From the NCBI GenBank assembly GCA_017428805.1, contig JAFRQC010000014.1, positions 1-15,488 on the forward strand: a stretch of 15,488 nucleotides of DNA, in the 5' to 3' direction. The notes below the pieces were generated by a model. The model was not told where the DNA came from and did no database searches. It worked only from the letters and a program-made list of their open reading frames with translations. Position numbers and translations under genes: made by a program. Every line of letters starts with the position of its first letter. Position 1 is the first letter of the stretch. Shown in pieces: positions 1 to 6,656 of this stretch. The DNA is from Prevotella sp. (GTDB lineage: Bacteria; Bacteroidota; Bacteroidia; Bacteroidales; Bacteroidaceae).

Positions 1-387
1 ATAGGGACAGATCGTATCGAAACCCGCACCCGACTTATAGTCGTCCACCCCTAGATAGGAACAGACATTATACGACAACACCTTGATGGCTCCTTCGGGC
101 ACCTCCTGGGCCGAGTGCATCGGCATATAAAGGGATATCGGGGGGAAGGCCAGCAGATAGCCCACAATCGGGATCCACACCTTCCGCCACTTAAACGTCA
201 GCCAGAAAAAGATAAAGACAAGGTTCACCAACAGGAATACGGGAAACACCATACCCAGATTCGAGAACAACGGAAAGGACACCGGACTGACACGGTCAGA
301 ATAGCCTGCTGCCAGCATCAGCAGCACCGTAGCCACATTCGCCCCGGCGAAGATATTGACGGTGAGGGTTTTCAGTTGCTTGATCAT
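1..387 (-). CDS. Endonuclease/exonuclease/phosphatase family membrane protein (N-terminal part only)
   Basis: The first 129 codons are present; the gene runs off the left edge. The ATG at 387-385 overlaps the rhomboid stop codon (ATGA), so the two are translationally coupled. Reading the minus strand gives an N-terminal part with three likely membrane segments (about residues 8-28, 44-66 and 71-90). A segment KVLSYNV (residues 102-108) follows; this is the usual opening strand of the endonuclease/exonuclease/phosphatase fold, in which the Asn (N107) is a conserved metal-site residue. The family includes nucleases, sphingomyelinase-like and inositol-phosphatase-like enzymes. The substrate cannot be told here because the catalytic core lies outside the window. 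Membrane-anchored members of this type are common in Bacteroidota. Confidence 0.8.
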   Translation of the reverse strand, partial: MIKQLKTLTVNIFAGANVATVLLMLAAGYSDRVSPVSFPLFSNLGMVFPVFLLVNLVFIFFWLTFKWRKVWIPIVGYLLAFPPISLYMPMHSAQEVPEGAIKVLSYNVCSYLGVDDYKSGAGFDTICPY

Positions 388-1325
388 CGCTCGTTGCTCG
401 CATCGAAGAGCTTCTTCTTCTCTTCCTTCGTCAGACTATCGTAACCACTCTTCCGGATCTTATCGAGAATGGCGTCAATCTCTTCCTGGTTCTTACGCTT
501 CCGGGCGTTATACTCCTGGTCGGTCTCTCTTGCCCCACCCTGCTCGGCGTGCATATGCGGTTGCTGAGGCTGGCGGCTGTTCTGCTGCCGCTGGTCGAAG
601 TTGCGCTTCAGGTTCTCAAAGAACTGCTGCCCGCGACTACGGTCATAACTCCCGTTGGGATGCTTGTTCCAATAGCGGATCATCAGGTAGCCGAAGAGCA
701 TACCTCCCAAATGAGCCGTATGCGCCACACCGTCGCCGGAAGAACCAAGGGCCGAGAAAAACTCAATGGCCACATATCCCAGCACGAACCACTTCGCCTT
801 GATGGGGAACGGGAACGGGATGATAAACAGCCGCTCGTTAGGGAACGTCATACCGAAGGCTAAGATCACCGCATAGACGGCACCCGAGGCACCAATCGTT
901 GTCCACGAATTCAGCGCCGAGGCATACTGACTGCCATACTCCAGCACCATCCCTAACGTGGTCTCCGGAACCTGCTCTGCAACAGTCATATAGAACGAGC
1001 CGAATTGTGCCAGCTCCTGCAGCAGACCTGCTCCGATGCCACACGTAATGTAATAAAAAAGGAATTTTTTAGGTCCCCATACATTTTCTATAACACAACC
1101 GAACATCCACAGTCCGAACATATTTGACAGGATGTGCATAAACGAAGCATGCAGGAACAGATAGGTCACCAGCTGATAATAATGGAAGTGGCTGGCCATG
1201 AAGAAATGCAGTCCCCCGATGTCTGCCAAGTCAATGCCTCGCATCTGGAAGACCAGCGTGGCAAGGAAGGCAATCAGGTTGATGATCAACAGATTCTTCG
1301 TGATGGGTGGTATGCGGAACATCAT
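384..1325 (-). CDS. Rhomboid family intramembrane serine protease with C-terminal DUF6576-like tail
   Basis: This 313-residue polytopic membrane protein has the rhomboid signatures in order. HILSN at residues 64-68 is the HxxxN motif of the second helix. GASG at 145-148 carries the catalytic Ser147. AHTAHLGG at 201-208 carries the catalytic His, most likely H205. The dyad therefore looks intact, and the protein should cleave transmembrane substrates within the inner membrane. After about residue 225 a polar Gln-rich linker leads to a charged tail ending near IDAILDKIRKSGYDSLTKEE, which resembles the small DUF6576 domain found behind Bacteroidota rhomboids. The ATG at 1325 follows directly after a short tandem repeat. 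The gene is first in an operon with the EEP-family gene, which it overlaps by 4 nt. Its physiological substrate is unknown. Confidence 0.93.
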   Translation of the reverse strand: MMFRIPPITKNLLIINLIAFLATLVFQMRGIDLADIGGLHFFMASHFHYYQLVTYLFLHASFMHILSNMFGLWMFGCVIENVWGPKKFLFYYITCGIGAGLLQELAQFGSFYMTVAEQVPETTLGMVLEYGSQYASALNSWTTIGASGAVYAVILAFGMTFPNERLFIIPFPFPIKAKWFVLGYVAIEFFSALGSSGDGVAHTAHLGGMLFGYLMIRYWNKHPNGSYDRSRGQQFFENLKRNFDQRQQNSRQPQQPHMHAEQGGARETDQEYNARKRKNQEEIDAILDKIRKSGYDSLTKEEKKKLFDASNER

Positions 1326-1328
1326 AAG

Positions 1329-1362
1329 ATTTACGATTTATTGATTTACTATTTACGATTTT
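1329..1362. repeat. ATTTACG-type heptamer tandem repeat
   Basis: About four units lie directly upstream of the rhomboid start codon: ATTTACG, ATTTATTG, ATTTACT, ATTTACG, then a decaying ATTTTGG. The same unit recurs at 9688-9708 between metK and the M16 gene. Confidence 0.75.
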
Positions 1363-1386
1363 GGCCTTGCGGCGCTATTTCGGCTG

Positions 1387-1394
1387 CAAAATTA
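1387..1394 (-). promoter_or_regulatory. Candidate -7 box for the rhomboid operon
   Basis: The minus strand reads TAATTTTG, matching the Bacteroidota -7 consensus TAnnTTTG, 62 bp upstream of the rhomboid ATG. No TTG/TTTG is seen at the expected 19-21 bp upstream, so the call rests on one box. The rest of 1363-1483 is T-rich and holds no gene that I can see. Confidence 0.4.
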
Positions 1395-1476
1395 CGAAAA
1401 ATATCTTGTTTTAGCCCTAAAAATGGGGGGAATACTACTTTTTTTCATTAAAAAAGCAATTTTTTCTCTTTTTTTG

Positions 1477-1507
1477 TTGTTTCTTTGAATAGTTTACACT
1501 ATATTTG
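1477..1507 (+). promoter_or_regulatory. Promoter of the HU gene
   Basis: TATATTTG at 1500-1507 fits TAnnTTTG, with TTG at 1477-1479 and a 20-bp spacer. A second TTTG lies closer, at 1484-1487. This leaves an AT-rich untranslated leader of roughly 55-60 nt without a Shine-Dalgarno sequence, as usual for highly expressed Bacteroidota genes. Confidence 0.55.
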
Positions 1508-1570
1508 CCATCAAATTCAGTGAAACGTTAGTTTTATTACTATTAATAATTCATTTTAAAATTAAAAATT

Positions 1571-1840
1571 ATGAACAAAACAGAATTGGTAGAGAAGATT
1601 GCAGCAGGTGCTGGTCTCTCAAAAGTTGACTCTAAGAAGGCTCTGGAAGCCACAATCGCAGCTATTAAGGACGCTCTGGTAGCAGGTGACAAGGTTGCTC
1701 TCGTTGGTTTTGGTACATTCAGCGTAAGTGAGCGCCCCGCTCGTGAGGGTATCAACCCCGCTACAAAGGAGAAGATTAAGATTGCTGCCAAGAAGGTGGC
1801 TAAGTTCAAGCCCGGTGCAGAGCTCGCTGATGCAATCTAA
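1571..1840 (+). CDS. hup: DNA-binding protein HU
   Basis: At 89 residues the protein has the normal length of an HU/IHF subunit. It begins MNKTELVEKIA with the two N-terminal helices. It carries the GFGTFSVSERPAREG stretch (about residues 47-61), which leads into the DNA-embracing arm with the conserved NPATKEKI. It ends AAKKVAKFKPGAEL, the C-terminal helix signature. It works as a dimer that bends and compacts DNA in the nucleoid. It is monocistronic, with its own promoter upstream and a strong hairpin terminator downstream. The AAA/TTA-rich leader just before the ATG favours initiation without a Shine-Dalgarno site. Whether it is a homodimeric HU or pairs with another subunit cannot be told from this window. 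Confidence 0.97.
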   Translation: MNKTELVEKIAAGAGLSKVDSKKALEATIAAIKDALVAGDKVALVGFGTFSVSERPAREGINPATKEKIKIAAKKVAKFKPGAELADAI

Positions 1841-1852
1841 TCCAAGAATTGT

Positions 1853-1901
1853 AAAATAAAATTACGTGGAGGCCTCACCCGAAGCCTCCACGTTTATTTT
1901 T
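1853..1901. terminator. Bidirectional intrinsic terminator between convergent HU and GH43 genes
   Basis: A perfect 10-bp stem, ACGTGGAGGC (1864-1873) with GCCTCCACGT (1884-1893), is followed by a T-rich run on the plus strand. It is preceded by an A-rich run (about 1853-1863) that acts as a T-run on the minus strand. It sits between the HU stop (1840) and the GH43 stop (1915), so it can serve both. Confidence 0.85.
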
Positions 1902-1925
1902 CACTTTTCACTTCTCACTTTTCAC
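1898..1925. repeat. TTTTCAC-type heptamer tandem repeat overlapping the GH43 stop codon
   Basis: Four 7-bp units lie head to tail: TTTTCAC, TTTTCAC, TTCTCAC, TTTTCAC. The GH43 stop codon (1915-1917) lies inside the array, so the last codons of that protein are made of repeat sequence. Confidence 0.8.
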
Positions 1926-3609
1926 TGATCCTGATCCAGTCAGCGTCCACCCAGCCACGGTCGCATATGGGATTGATCTCCGCAGCAATGAAGCCAAACT
2001 TAGCGCCGATCCACTTCCCTTCCTTCATCTGGAACGTTTCCCCGCAGTCGGAGAATTTCTTACCATCCATGCTCCACATAAACCTCACCTTCGAATCCTT
2101 CACCGTCAGTCTCAGGTAGATATCCTCATGGATGCCTGGCTTATAGTCTATCCGATCCTCGGCCGTCGGTTTCAGCTGAGCTAAGACCGTTTCCCTTTGA
2201 GGATTCCCCTTATCGGCACCCTCGCAGGTCATCTGCACCAGCTCAAACGCCTGTCCCACCCGACGGACCACCAGCGCACTATAGTCGAGACCCATCATGA
2301 TCAGACCGCCAAACTGTCCTTCAGCCTTCGAGGTCATACGCAGCTTCGTGGTAACTACAAACTGCTCCGCAGGCGTCTTCTGCAACAGCAGATTGGGCAC
2401 CTCCCAGAAATTCTTCCAGTCCTTCGAGAGTTTATACGTATAGACACGGAACGTCCCGAAGGCGGTCGGAACACCGAACTTCTCATCGTAGTTCGCATGC
2501 CACTGCCACTGTTTGCCCTGCACAGGCTTGTCAAACTCATCACTCTCCACAGGATTCACGATCGGACAATTATCCATTGTCCATTGTCCATTATCCATTG
2601 AACTCTTCGGCTTCTTGTAGATCTTCACCGGCTCACCGTTCTTGCCCATCACGGGCCAGCCTGACGACCAGTCTACCGGATTCAGATGCACCACGCGGCC
2701 GTACGCCTCCTTATCCTGGAAATGTATGAACCAGTCCTCGCCATACTTCGTATGCACCCATCCGCCCTGATGAGGGCCGTTGATGTCGGTCTTCCCCTGG
2801 GCGAGCACGATCTTGTGCTCATACGGCCCATAAGGCGACTTCGCTCTCATGGCTAATTGGAAGCCTGTCGGCACACCGCCCGCAGGACACATGATCCAGT
2901 ACCACCCATCACGCTTATAAAACTTCGGGCCCTCACACGTACGGTTCTCCGTACCGTTGCCATCAAACACGATCACCGGCTGTCCGATGGCTTTCGTACC
3001 ATCAGCAGACAATTCACGGACCGTCAGCACCGAGGCGAACTTCGCCCTTGAGTTCGCCCAGCCGTTCACTAAATAGCAGCGGCCGTCGTCATCCCAGAGC
3101 GGTGTCGTATCGATATAGCCCTGTCCCTTGATCACGCACACCGGCTTCTCCCACTTGCCCGCAGGATCCTGCGTCTTCACCATATACACGCCAAAGTCCG
3201 GATCGCCCCAATAGATATAATACCACCCGTCGTGATAACGGATGGAAGGTGCCCACACCCCGGCGCCGTGCTGCGGCTTACTGAAATGCCTCAGCAGCTC
3301 CTCGTCGCCCTCATAGAGATTCCCTAACGCATAGTTGATGATCTCCCAATTCACCAGGTCCTTCGAATGCAGGATGGGCAGACCAGGCACACACTGGAAC
3401 GACGAGGCCGTCAGATAATAATCCTCCCCGCTGGCACCCACACAGACGTCAGGGTCAGAATAGTCCGCATGGATCACGGGGTTCTTATACGTGCCGTCCC
3501 CGTTATCCGGCGACCACACCTCAGAAACAAACTGGGCATGAGCCATCACCGGGATGACCCATGCCAGAAACAATAATTTTTTCACCTTTTTACTTTTTAA
3601 CCTTTTCAC
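1915..3609 (-). CDS. Secreted GH43 family glycosidase (arabinofuranosidase/beta-xylosidase type)
   Basis: This 564-residue protein has a signal peptide (LLFLAWVIPVMAHA, cleavage near residue 26). The five-bladed GH43 domain (about 38-332) has the three expected acids: general base D53 in DYSDPD, D167 in YIDTTP and general acid E226 in CEGPKF. The segment SSFQCVPGLPILHSKDLVNW (69-88) is like arabinoxylan-acting FsAxh1-type members. A C-terminal beta-sandwich domain (about 353-564) follows. It should release arabinose or xylose from hemicellulose outside the inner membrane; the exact substrate is inferred. The linker (338-347, MDNGQWTMDN) is encoded by a tandem repeat. The start is uncertain. 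GTG at 3609 makes MKRLKSKKV from repeat units, while GTG at 3585, exactly three units later, gives a tidier signal peptide. It lies 2 nt after the SDR stop, in one operon with it. Confidence 0.93.
   Translation of the reverse strand: MKRLKSKKVKKLLFLAWVIPVMAHAQFVSEVWSPDNGDGTYKNPVIHADYSDPDVCVGASGEDYYLTASSFQCVPGLPILHSKDLVNWEIINYALGNLYEGDEELLRHFSKPQHGAGVWAPSIRYHDGWYYIYWGDPDFGVYMVKTQDPAGKWEKPVCVIKGQGYIDTTPLWDDDGRCYLVNGWANSRAKFASVLTVRELSADGTKAIGQPVIVFDGNGTENRTCEGPKFYKRDGWYWIMCPAGGVPTGFQLAMRAKSPYGPYEHKIVLAQGKTDINGPHQGGWVHTKYGEDWFIHFQDKEAYGRVVHLNPVDWSSGWPVMGKNGEPVKIYKKPKSSMDNGQWTMDNCPIVNPVESDEFDKPVQGKQWQWHANYDEKFGVPTAFGTFRVYTYKLSKDWKNFWEVPNLLLQKTPAEQFVVTTKLRMTSKAEGQFGGLIMMGLDYSALVVRRVGQAFELVQMTCEGADKGNPQRETVLAQLKPTAEDRIDYKPGIHEDIYLRLTVKDSKVRFMWSMDGKKFSDCGETFQMKEGKWIGAKFGFIAAEINPICDRGWVDADWIRISEK
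2573..2600. repeat. TCCATTG heptamer tandem repeat inside the GH43 coding region
   Basis: Four 7-bp units (TCCATTG, TCCATTG, TCCATTA, TCCATTG) lie in frame within the GH43 gene. On the coding strand they give MDNGQWTMDN at the junction of the catalytic and beta-sandwich domains. Confidence 0.85.
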
Positions 3610-3617
3610 CTTTACTT
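3578..3617. repeat. CTTTTCAC-type octamer tandem repeat at the SDR/GH43 junction
   Basis: Units are TTTTTCAC (3578-3585), CTTTTTAC (3586-3593), TTTTTAAC (3594-3601), CTTTTCAC (3602-3609), then a partial CTTTAC. The repeat contains both candidate GTG starts of the GH43 gene (3609 and 3585) and the SDR stop codon (3614-3612). Confidence 0.8.
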
Positions 3618-4415
3618 AGGCTGCTTGCCGATGTAGGCCAGGATACCACCGTCCACATAGAGCACATGACCGTTCACGGCGTCAGAGGCATGAGAAGCAA
3701 GGAACACGGCGGGACCTCCCAACTCAGAAGGATCGAGCCAACGGCCAGCGGGCGTCTTGGCACAGATGAAGCTGTCGAACGGATGGCGGCTGCCGTCCGG
3801 CTGACGCTCACGCAGCGGAGCCGTCTGCGGGGTAGCAATATAGCCCGGGCCGATACCGTTACACTGGATGTTATACTCGCCATACTCCGAGCAGATGTTT
3901 CTTGTCAGCATCTTCAGGCCGCCCTTGGCAGCAGCGTAGGCACTCACCGTCTCACGGCCCAGCTCAGACATCATCGAGCAGATGTTGATGATCTTTCCCT
4001 CCTTGCGCTCCATCATCTCAGGGATGACGGCCGACGAGCAGATAAACGGACCCACGAGGTCGATGTCGATCACCTGCTGAAACTCTGCGCGCTTCATCTC
4101 ATGCATGGGGATGCGCTTGATGATGCCGGCATTGTTCACGAGGATGTCGATCTGTCCCACCTCCTTGTGGATCTTCTCCACGAGGGCCTTCACGGCGTTC
4201 TCGTCCGTCACGTCACACACATAGCCCTTCACGTTCTCGATACCGGCCTCCTTATAGTTGGCCAGACCGCGAGCGAGGAGCTCCTCATTAATGTCGTTAA
4301 AGATGATGGTCTTGATGCCAGCAGCCACGAAAGCCTTGGCGATGTTGAAACCGATACCATAGGATGCGCCAGTTATCCAGGCGTTCTTTCCTTCCAATGA
4401 AAATAGATTTGCCAT
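3612..4415 (-). CDS. SDR family oxidoreductase, gluconate 5-dehydrogenase / KduD-like
   Basis: This 267-residue classical short-chain dehydrogenase has the NAD(P)-binding motif TGASYGIG (residues 15-22) and NNAG at 94-97. The catalytic triad is S147, Y160 and K164 (the latter two in YAAAK), and the GPGYIATP loop (189-196) follows. The overall type matches gluconate 5-dehydrogenase or 2-deoxy-D-gluconate 3-dehydrogenase (KduD). These cytoplasmic enzymes interconvert keto- and hydroxy-sugar acids in gluconate or uronate catabolism. Asp at the end of strand 2 (D41, in FNDIN) suggests NAD rather than NADP preference, which is an inference. It is the first gene of a two-gene unit with the secreted GH43, driven by the promoter at 4445-4475. 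The pairing suggests breakdown of decorated hemicellulose or uronic-acid side chains. The exact substrate is not decided by the sequence. Confidence 0.9.
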   Translation of the reverse strand: MANLFSLEGKNAWITGASYGIGFNIAKAFVAAGIKTIIFNDINEELLARGLANYKEAGIENVKGYVCDVTDENAVKALVEKIHKEVGQIDILVNNAGIIKRIPMHEMKRAEFQQVIDIDLVGPFICSSAVIPEMMERKEGKIINICSMMSELGRETVSAYAAAKGGLKMLTRNICSEYGEYNIQCNGIGPGYIATPQTAPLRERQPDGSRHPFDSFICAKTPAGRWLDPSELGGPAVFLASHASDAVNGHVLYVDGGILAYIGKQPK

Positions 4416-4444
4416 AATTATCTTGTTTTAGAATTATTTGGTTG

Positions 4445-4475
4445 CAAAGGTACAAATTAAAAACGAAAAAAACAA
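4445..4475 (-). promoter_or_regulatory. Promoter of the SDR-GH43 operon
   Basis: The minus strand reads TACCTTTG (4452-4445), with TTG at 4475-4473 and a 20-bp spacer. The ATG follows 30 bp downstream. The TTG box lies within the stem of the tRNA-Gln terminator. Confidence 0.65.
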
Positions 4476-4497
4476 GCCCTTTATGTAAAAAAGGCCT
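4461..4497 (-). terminator. Terminator of tRNA-Gln
   Basis: An 8-bp stem with one mismatch pairs AGCCCTTT (4475-4482) with AAAGGCCT (4490-4497). On the minus strand it is followed by a T-rich run (4472-4461), 33 nt downstream of the tRNA 3' end. Confidence 0.55.
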
Positions 4498-4529
4498 GCA
4501 AAGGTTTACGTAGAGTTGGTGTGGAAATG

Positions 4530-4600
4530 TTGGACGACTCGGATTCGAACCGGGAATGACAGAACCAAAACCTGTAGTGTTACCATTACACCATCGTCCA
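4530..4600 (-). tRNA. tRNA-Gln (anticodon TTG)
   Basis: The minus strand folds into a complete cloverleaf. The 7-bp acceptor stem is TGGACGA/TCGTCCA. The D arm contains AATGGTAACA. The anticodon loop TTTTGGT gives anticodon TTG, reading CAA (and CAG by wobble). The T arm has GGTTCGAATCC. The first acceptor pair is T1-A72, as known for glutamine tRNAs. The discriminator base is A (4530), and the CCA end is not encoded, so it must be added by nucleotidyltransferase. It has its own promoter and terminator and sits alone between the SDR operon and tyrS. Confidence 0.95.
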
Positions 4601-4611
4601 GAATGCGGGTG

Positions 4612-4643
4612 CAAAGTTAGTGAAAATTTGGCAATCCGCCAAA
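4612..4643 (-). promoter_or_regulatory. Promoter of tRNA-Gln
   Basis: On the minus strand TTTG (4643-4640), a 20-bp spacer and TAACTTTG (4619-4612) give an almost ideal Bacteroidota promoter just upstream of the tRNA 5' end (4600). Its -33 box lies in one arm of the tyrS terminator hairpin. Confidence 0.75.
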
Positions 4644-4650
4644 TTTTCAC
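4620..4650 (-). terminator. Hairpin terminator downstream of tyrS
   Basis: A perfect 13-bp inverted repeat, GTGAAAATTTGGC (4620-4632) with GCCAAATTTTCAC (4638-4650), has a 5-nt loop. It begins 9 nt beyond the tyrS stop codon (4660). There is no long T-run after it, but the arm itself carries TTTT. It is the obvious end point of the long minus-strand series. Confidence 0.65.
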
Positions 4651-4659
4651 TTATCTTTC

Positions 4660-5955
4660 TTATTTTACGATGAGCAAGTAGTAGTTCTTCTTGCCTTTCT
4701 GGGCCAAAAGATACTTGCCGTCGATGAGGTCTTCAGCCGTGATCTCACGGTTCTGATCGGTGAGCTTCTCCTTGTTGAGAGAGACGCCGCCACCCTGCAC
4801 CATCTTACGCATCTCACCCTTTGAGGGGAAGACGGGAGCCACCGTGGTGAGCAGCTCGATGGCGGGCTGCCCGAGCTGGTCGCGGGAGATCTCGTGCTTC
4901 TCCACACCGTCGAAGACGTCGAGGAAGGTCTGCTCGTCGAGCTTCTCGAGGGCCTCCTTGGTGGATTTGCCGAAGAGGATGTTGGATGCTTCGATGGCCA
5001 TATCAAGGTCTTCTTTAGAGTGAACCATCACGGTCACCTCCTCAGCGAGACGCTTCTGAAGGATACGACGGCCAGGATCCTGCTTGTGCTCGGCGATGAG
5101 GGCATCGATGGTCTCCTTGTCGAGGGATGTGAAGATCTTGATGTAACGCTCGGCATCCTCGTCGCTGACGTTGAGCCAGAACTGGTAGAAACGGTAGGGC
5201 GTGGTGCGGTTGCGGTCGAGCCAGATGTTGCCGCTCTCGGTCTTACCGAACTTCTTACCGTCGGACTTCGTGATAAGGGGACAGGTAAGGGCAAAGGTCT
5301 CGACCTCATTACCCAAAGTACGGCGGATGAGCTCGGTACCGGTGGTCATATTGCCCCACTGGTCGTTGCCGCCTAACTGCAACTTCACGCCATAGTGCTG
5401 GTAGAGATAGAGGAAGTCGTAGCCCTGCAGGAGCTGATAGGTGAACTCGGTAAAGGAGAGTCCGTCGCGGGCAGTACCATTGAGACGCTGCTGCACCGAC
5501 TCTTTAGCCATCATATAGTTGACGGTGATGTGCTTTCCTACCTCACGGGCGAAATCGAGGAAAGTGAAGTCTTTCATCCAATCGTAGTTGTTGACCATAA
5601 TGGCGGCATTGGGCTCCTTGGACTCGAAGTCGAGGAACCGGGCCACCTGCTTCTTGATGCACTCCTGATTGTGATAGAGCGTCTCATTGTTCAGAAGGTT
5701 ACGCTCCTGCGATTTACCGGAGGGGTCACCGATCATACCGGTGGCGCCACCGACGAGGATGACGGGACGGTGACCGCAACGCTGCAGATGACGGAGCATC
5801 ATAATACCGCAGAGGTGACCGATGTGCAGGGAGTCTGCGGTAGGGTCGGTACCCAGATAGGCGGTGACCATCTCCTTCTGGAGCAGTTCCTCGGTACCGG
5901 GCATCATCTGTGCCAGCATACCACGCCATTTCAGTTCTTCAATAAAGTTCTTCAT
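4660..5955 (-). CDS. tyrS: Tyrosine--tRNA ligase
   Basis: This 431-residue class Ic aminoacyl-tRNA synthetase has HIGH at residues 44-47 and the tyrosine-site motif GGNDQWGN at 195-202. The KMSKS-equivalent loop is KFGKT at 235-239, the usual form in bacterial TyrS. A C-terminal S4-like RNA-binding domain follows (about 360-431, containing [14 protein letters not shown]). It charges tRNA-Tyr in the cytoplasm. Length and motifs are those of a complete, functional enzyme. It is the last gene of the DUF4271-hemD-rnpA-yidD-tyrS series, separated from yidD by a 71-bp AT-rich spacer containing a tandem repeat. I see no T-box or other obvious leader in that short gap. A strong hairpin terminator follows the stop codon. 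Confidence 0.97.
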   Translation of the reverse strand: MKNFIEELKWRGMLAQMMPGTEELLQKEMVTAYLGTDPTADSLHIGHLCGIMMLRHLQRCGHRPVILVGGATGMIGDPSGKSQERNLLNNETLYHNQECIKKQVARFLDFESKEPNAAIMVNNYDWMKDFTFLDFAREVGKHITVNYMMAKESVQQRLNGTARDGLSFTEFTYQLLQGYDFLYLYQHYGVKLQLGGNDQWGNMTTGTELIRRTLGNEVETFALTCPLITKSDGKKFGKTESGNIWLDRNRTTPYRFYQFWLNVSDEDAERYIKIFTSLDKETIDALIAEHKQDPGRRILQKRLAEEVTVMVHSKEDLDMAIEASNILFGKSTKEALEKLDEQTFLDVFDGVEKHEISRDQLGQPAIELLTTVAPVFPSKGEMRKMVQGGGVSLNKEKLTDQNREITAEDLIDGKYLLAQKGKKNYYLLIVK

Positions 5956-5980
5956 ACCTTATTATATATATAATGTATTC

Positions 5981-6025
5981 AATTTCTAATTTTTTAATTT
6001 TATAATTTTTCAATTTTATAATTCC
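5981..6025. repeat. AATTTTAT-type octamer tandem repeat between yidD and tyrS
   Basis: Five to six 8-bp units follow each other: AATTTCT, AATTTTTT, AATTTTAT, AATTTTTC, AATTTTAT, AATTCCCC. They fill most of the yidD-tyrS gap. Confidence 0.7.
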
Positions 6026-6026
6026 C

Positions 6027-6272
6027 CTACGGTACTGGGTCGTAGCCGCTGCCGCCCCAGGGGTTGCATCTCAGGATGCGCCAAATGGCCAGATATAGGC
6101 CTTTGATGGGGCCGTGCTTCAGGATGGCCTGCTTGGCATATTCGCTACAGGTGGGGGTAAACCGGCAGGAGGGTCCCAAAAGCGGGGAGATGCATAGCTG
6201 GTAGAACCTGATGGGCTGAACCAGCAGCCAGGACAATATGCGAGACAACCACTTCACCTTTTCACCCTTCAC
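6027..6272 (-). CDS. yidD: Membrane protein insertion efficiency factor YidD
   Basis: This 81-residue protein has the full YidD signature: an N-terminal amphipathic helix (about residues 8-25), then [13 protein letters not shown] (about 34-46) and the C-terminal [13 protein letters not shown]. The three conserved cysteines are present. It sits at the inner face of the membrane and helps YidC-dependent insertion of membrane proteins. The start is a GTG (6272-6270) that overlaps the rnpA stop (GTGA). The first codons, MKGEKVK, come from a tandem repeat. An alternative GTG at codon 6 (6257) would leave out the repeat-derived residues and keep all conserved positions. The pairing with rnpA is widespread in bacteria. 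Here neither rpmH nor yidC is next to it; hemD and tyrS flank the pair instead. Confidence 0.95.
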   Translation of the reverse strand: MKGEKVKWLSRILSWLLVQPIRFYQLCISPLLGPSCRFTPTCSEYAKQAILKHGPIKGLYLAIWRILRCNPWGGSGYDPVP

Positions 6273-6287
6273 TTTTTCACCTTTTCC
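6252..6287. repeat. CTTTTCAC-type tandem repeat spanning the rnpA/yidD overlap
   Basis: Units are CTTCAC, CTTTTCAC, CCTTCAC, TTTTTCAC and CTTTTCC. The repeat codes for the last residues of RnpA (EKVKK), its stop codon and the first residues of YidD (MKGEKVK). Confidence 0.75.
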
Positions 6288-6652
6288 AAAATCCTGACAA
6301 CTCGGGACTCCACATCGCTGGTGGGGTAATGGCGGTCGGAGAGCCAGATGAAGCCCAGAAGCATCTCCTGATTGTCAGCCAGGCACTCCCAGAGCAACTG
6401 CTTATGGCGTCGGTAGGCCTCGCGGATCTGCCGTTTGACTCGGTTTCTGTCCACAGCGTGTTTGAACCGTTTCTTGGGAACACTGATCAGGATCTGTACC
6501 GGTGCGTGGCCTTCACGACGTTCGATGGTCTGATACACGGCTCTGAGGGGAAAGGCAGAGACAGACTGGCTGCTGCCGTTTTCAAAGAGCGCCTCTATCA
6601 GCAGATTGCTTACCATGCGCTCCCGTTTCCTGAAAGTAGGAGCCGCTGCCAT
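6269..6652 (-). CDS. rnpA: Ribonuclease P protein component
   Basis: This 127-residue protein has the RNR signature [20 protein letters not shown] (about residues 61-80), which binds RNase P RNA, after a beta-sheet core that includes ILISVPK. It supports the RNA subunit in cutting 5' leaders from pre-tRNAs. The ATG at 6652 lies 4 nt after the hemD stop, so it is co-transcribed with hemD. A later start at M13 is possible but would cut into the conserved N-terminal KRERM-type segment. The C-terminal VKK is encoded by a tandem repeat and may not be part of the ancestral protein. The stop overlaps the yidD start. Confidence 0.96.
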   Translation of the reverse strand: MAAAPTFRKRERMVSNLLIEALFENGSSQSVSAFPLRAVYQTIERREGHAPVQILISVPKKRFKHAVDRNRVKRQIREAYRRHKQLLWECLADNQEMLLGFIWLSDRHYPTSDVESRVVRILEKVKK

Positions 6653-6656
6653 CGTG

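Noticed and set aside
3561..4400. Long plus-strand open frame (279 codons) opposite the SDR gene
   Set aside because: It is antisense to a full-motif SDR. The composition is His/Leu/Asp-rich, as expected for a reverse-complement shadow.
4660..5955. Degenerate KMSKS motif (KFGKT) in tyrS as a sign of decay
   Set aside because: KFGKT/KFGKS is the usual form of this loop in bacterial TyrS, and all other motifs are intact.
5395..5973. Plus-strand open frame (192 codons) opposite tyrS
   Set aside because: It is antisense to a clear tyrosyl-tRNA synthetase, with no start signals or family likeness.
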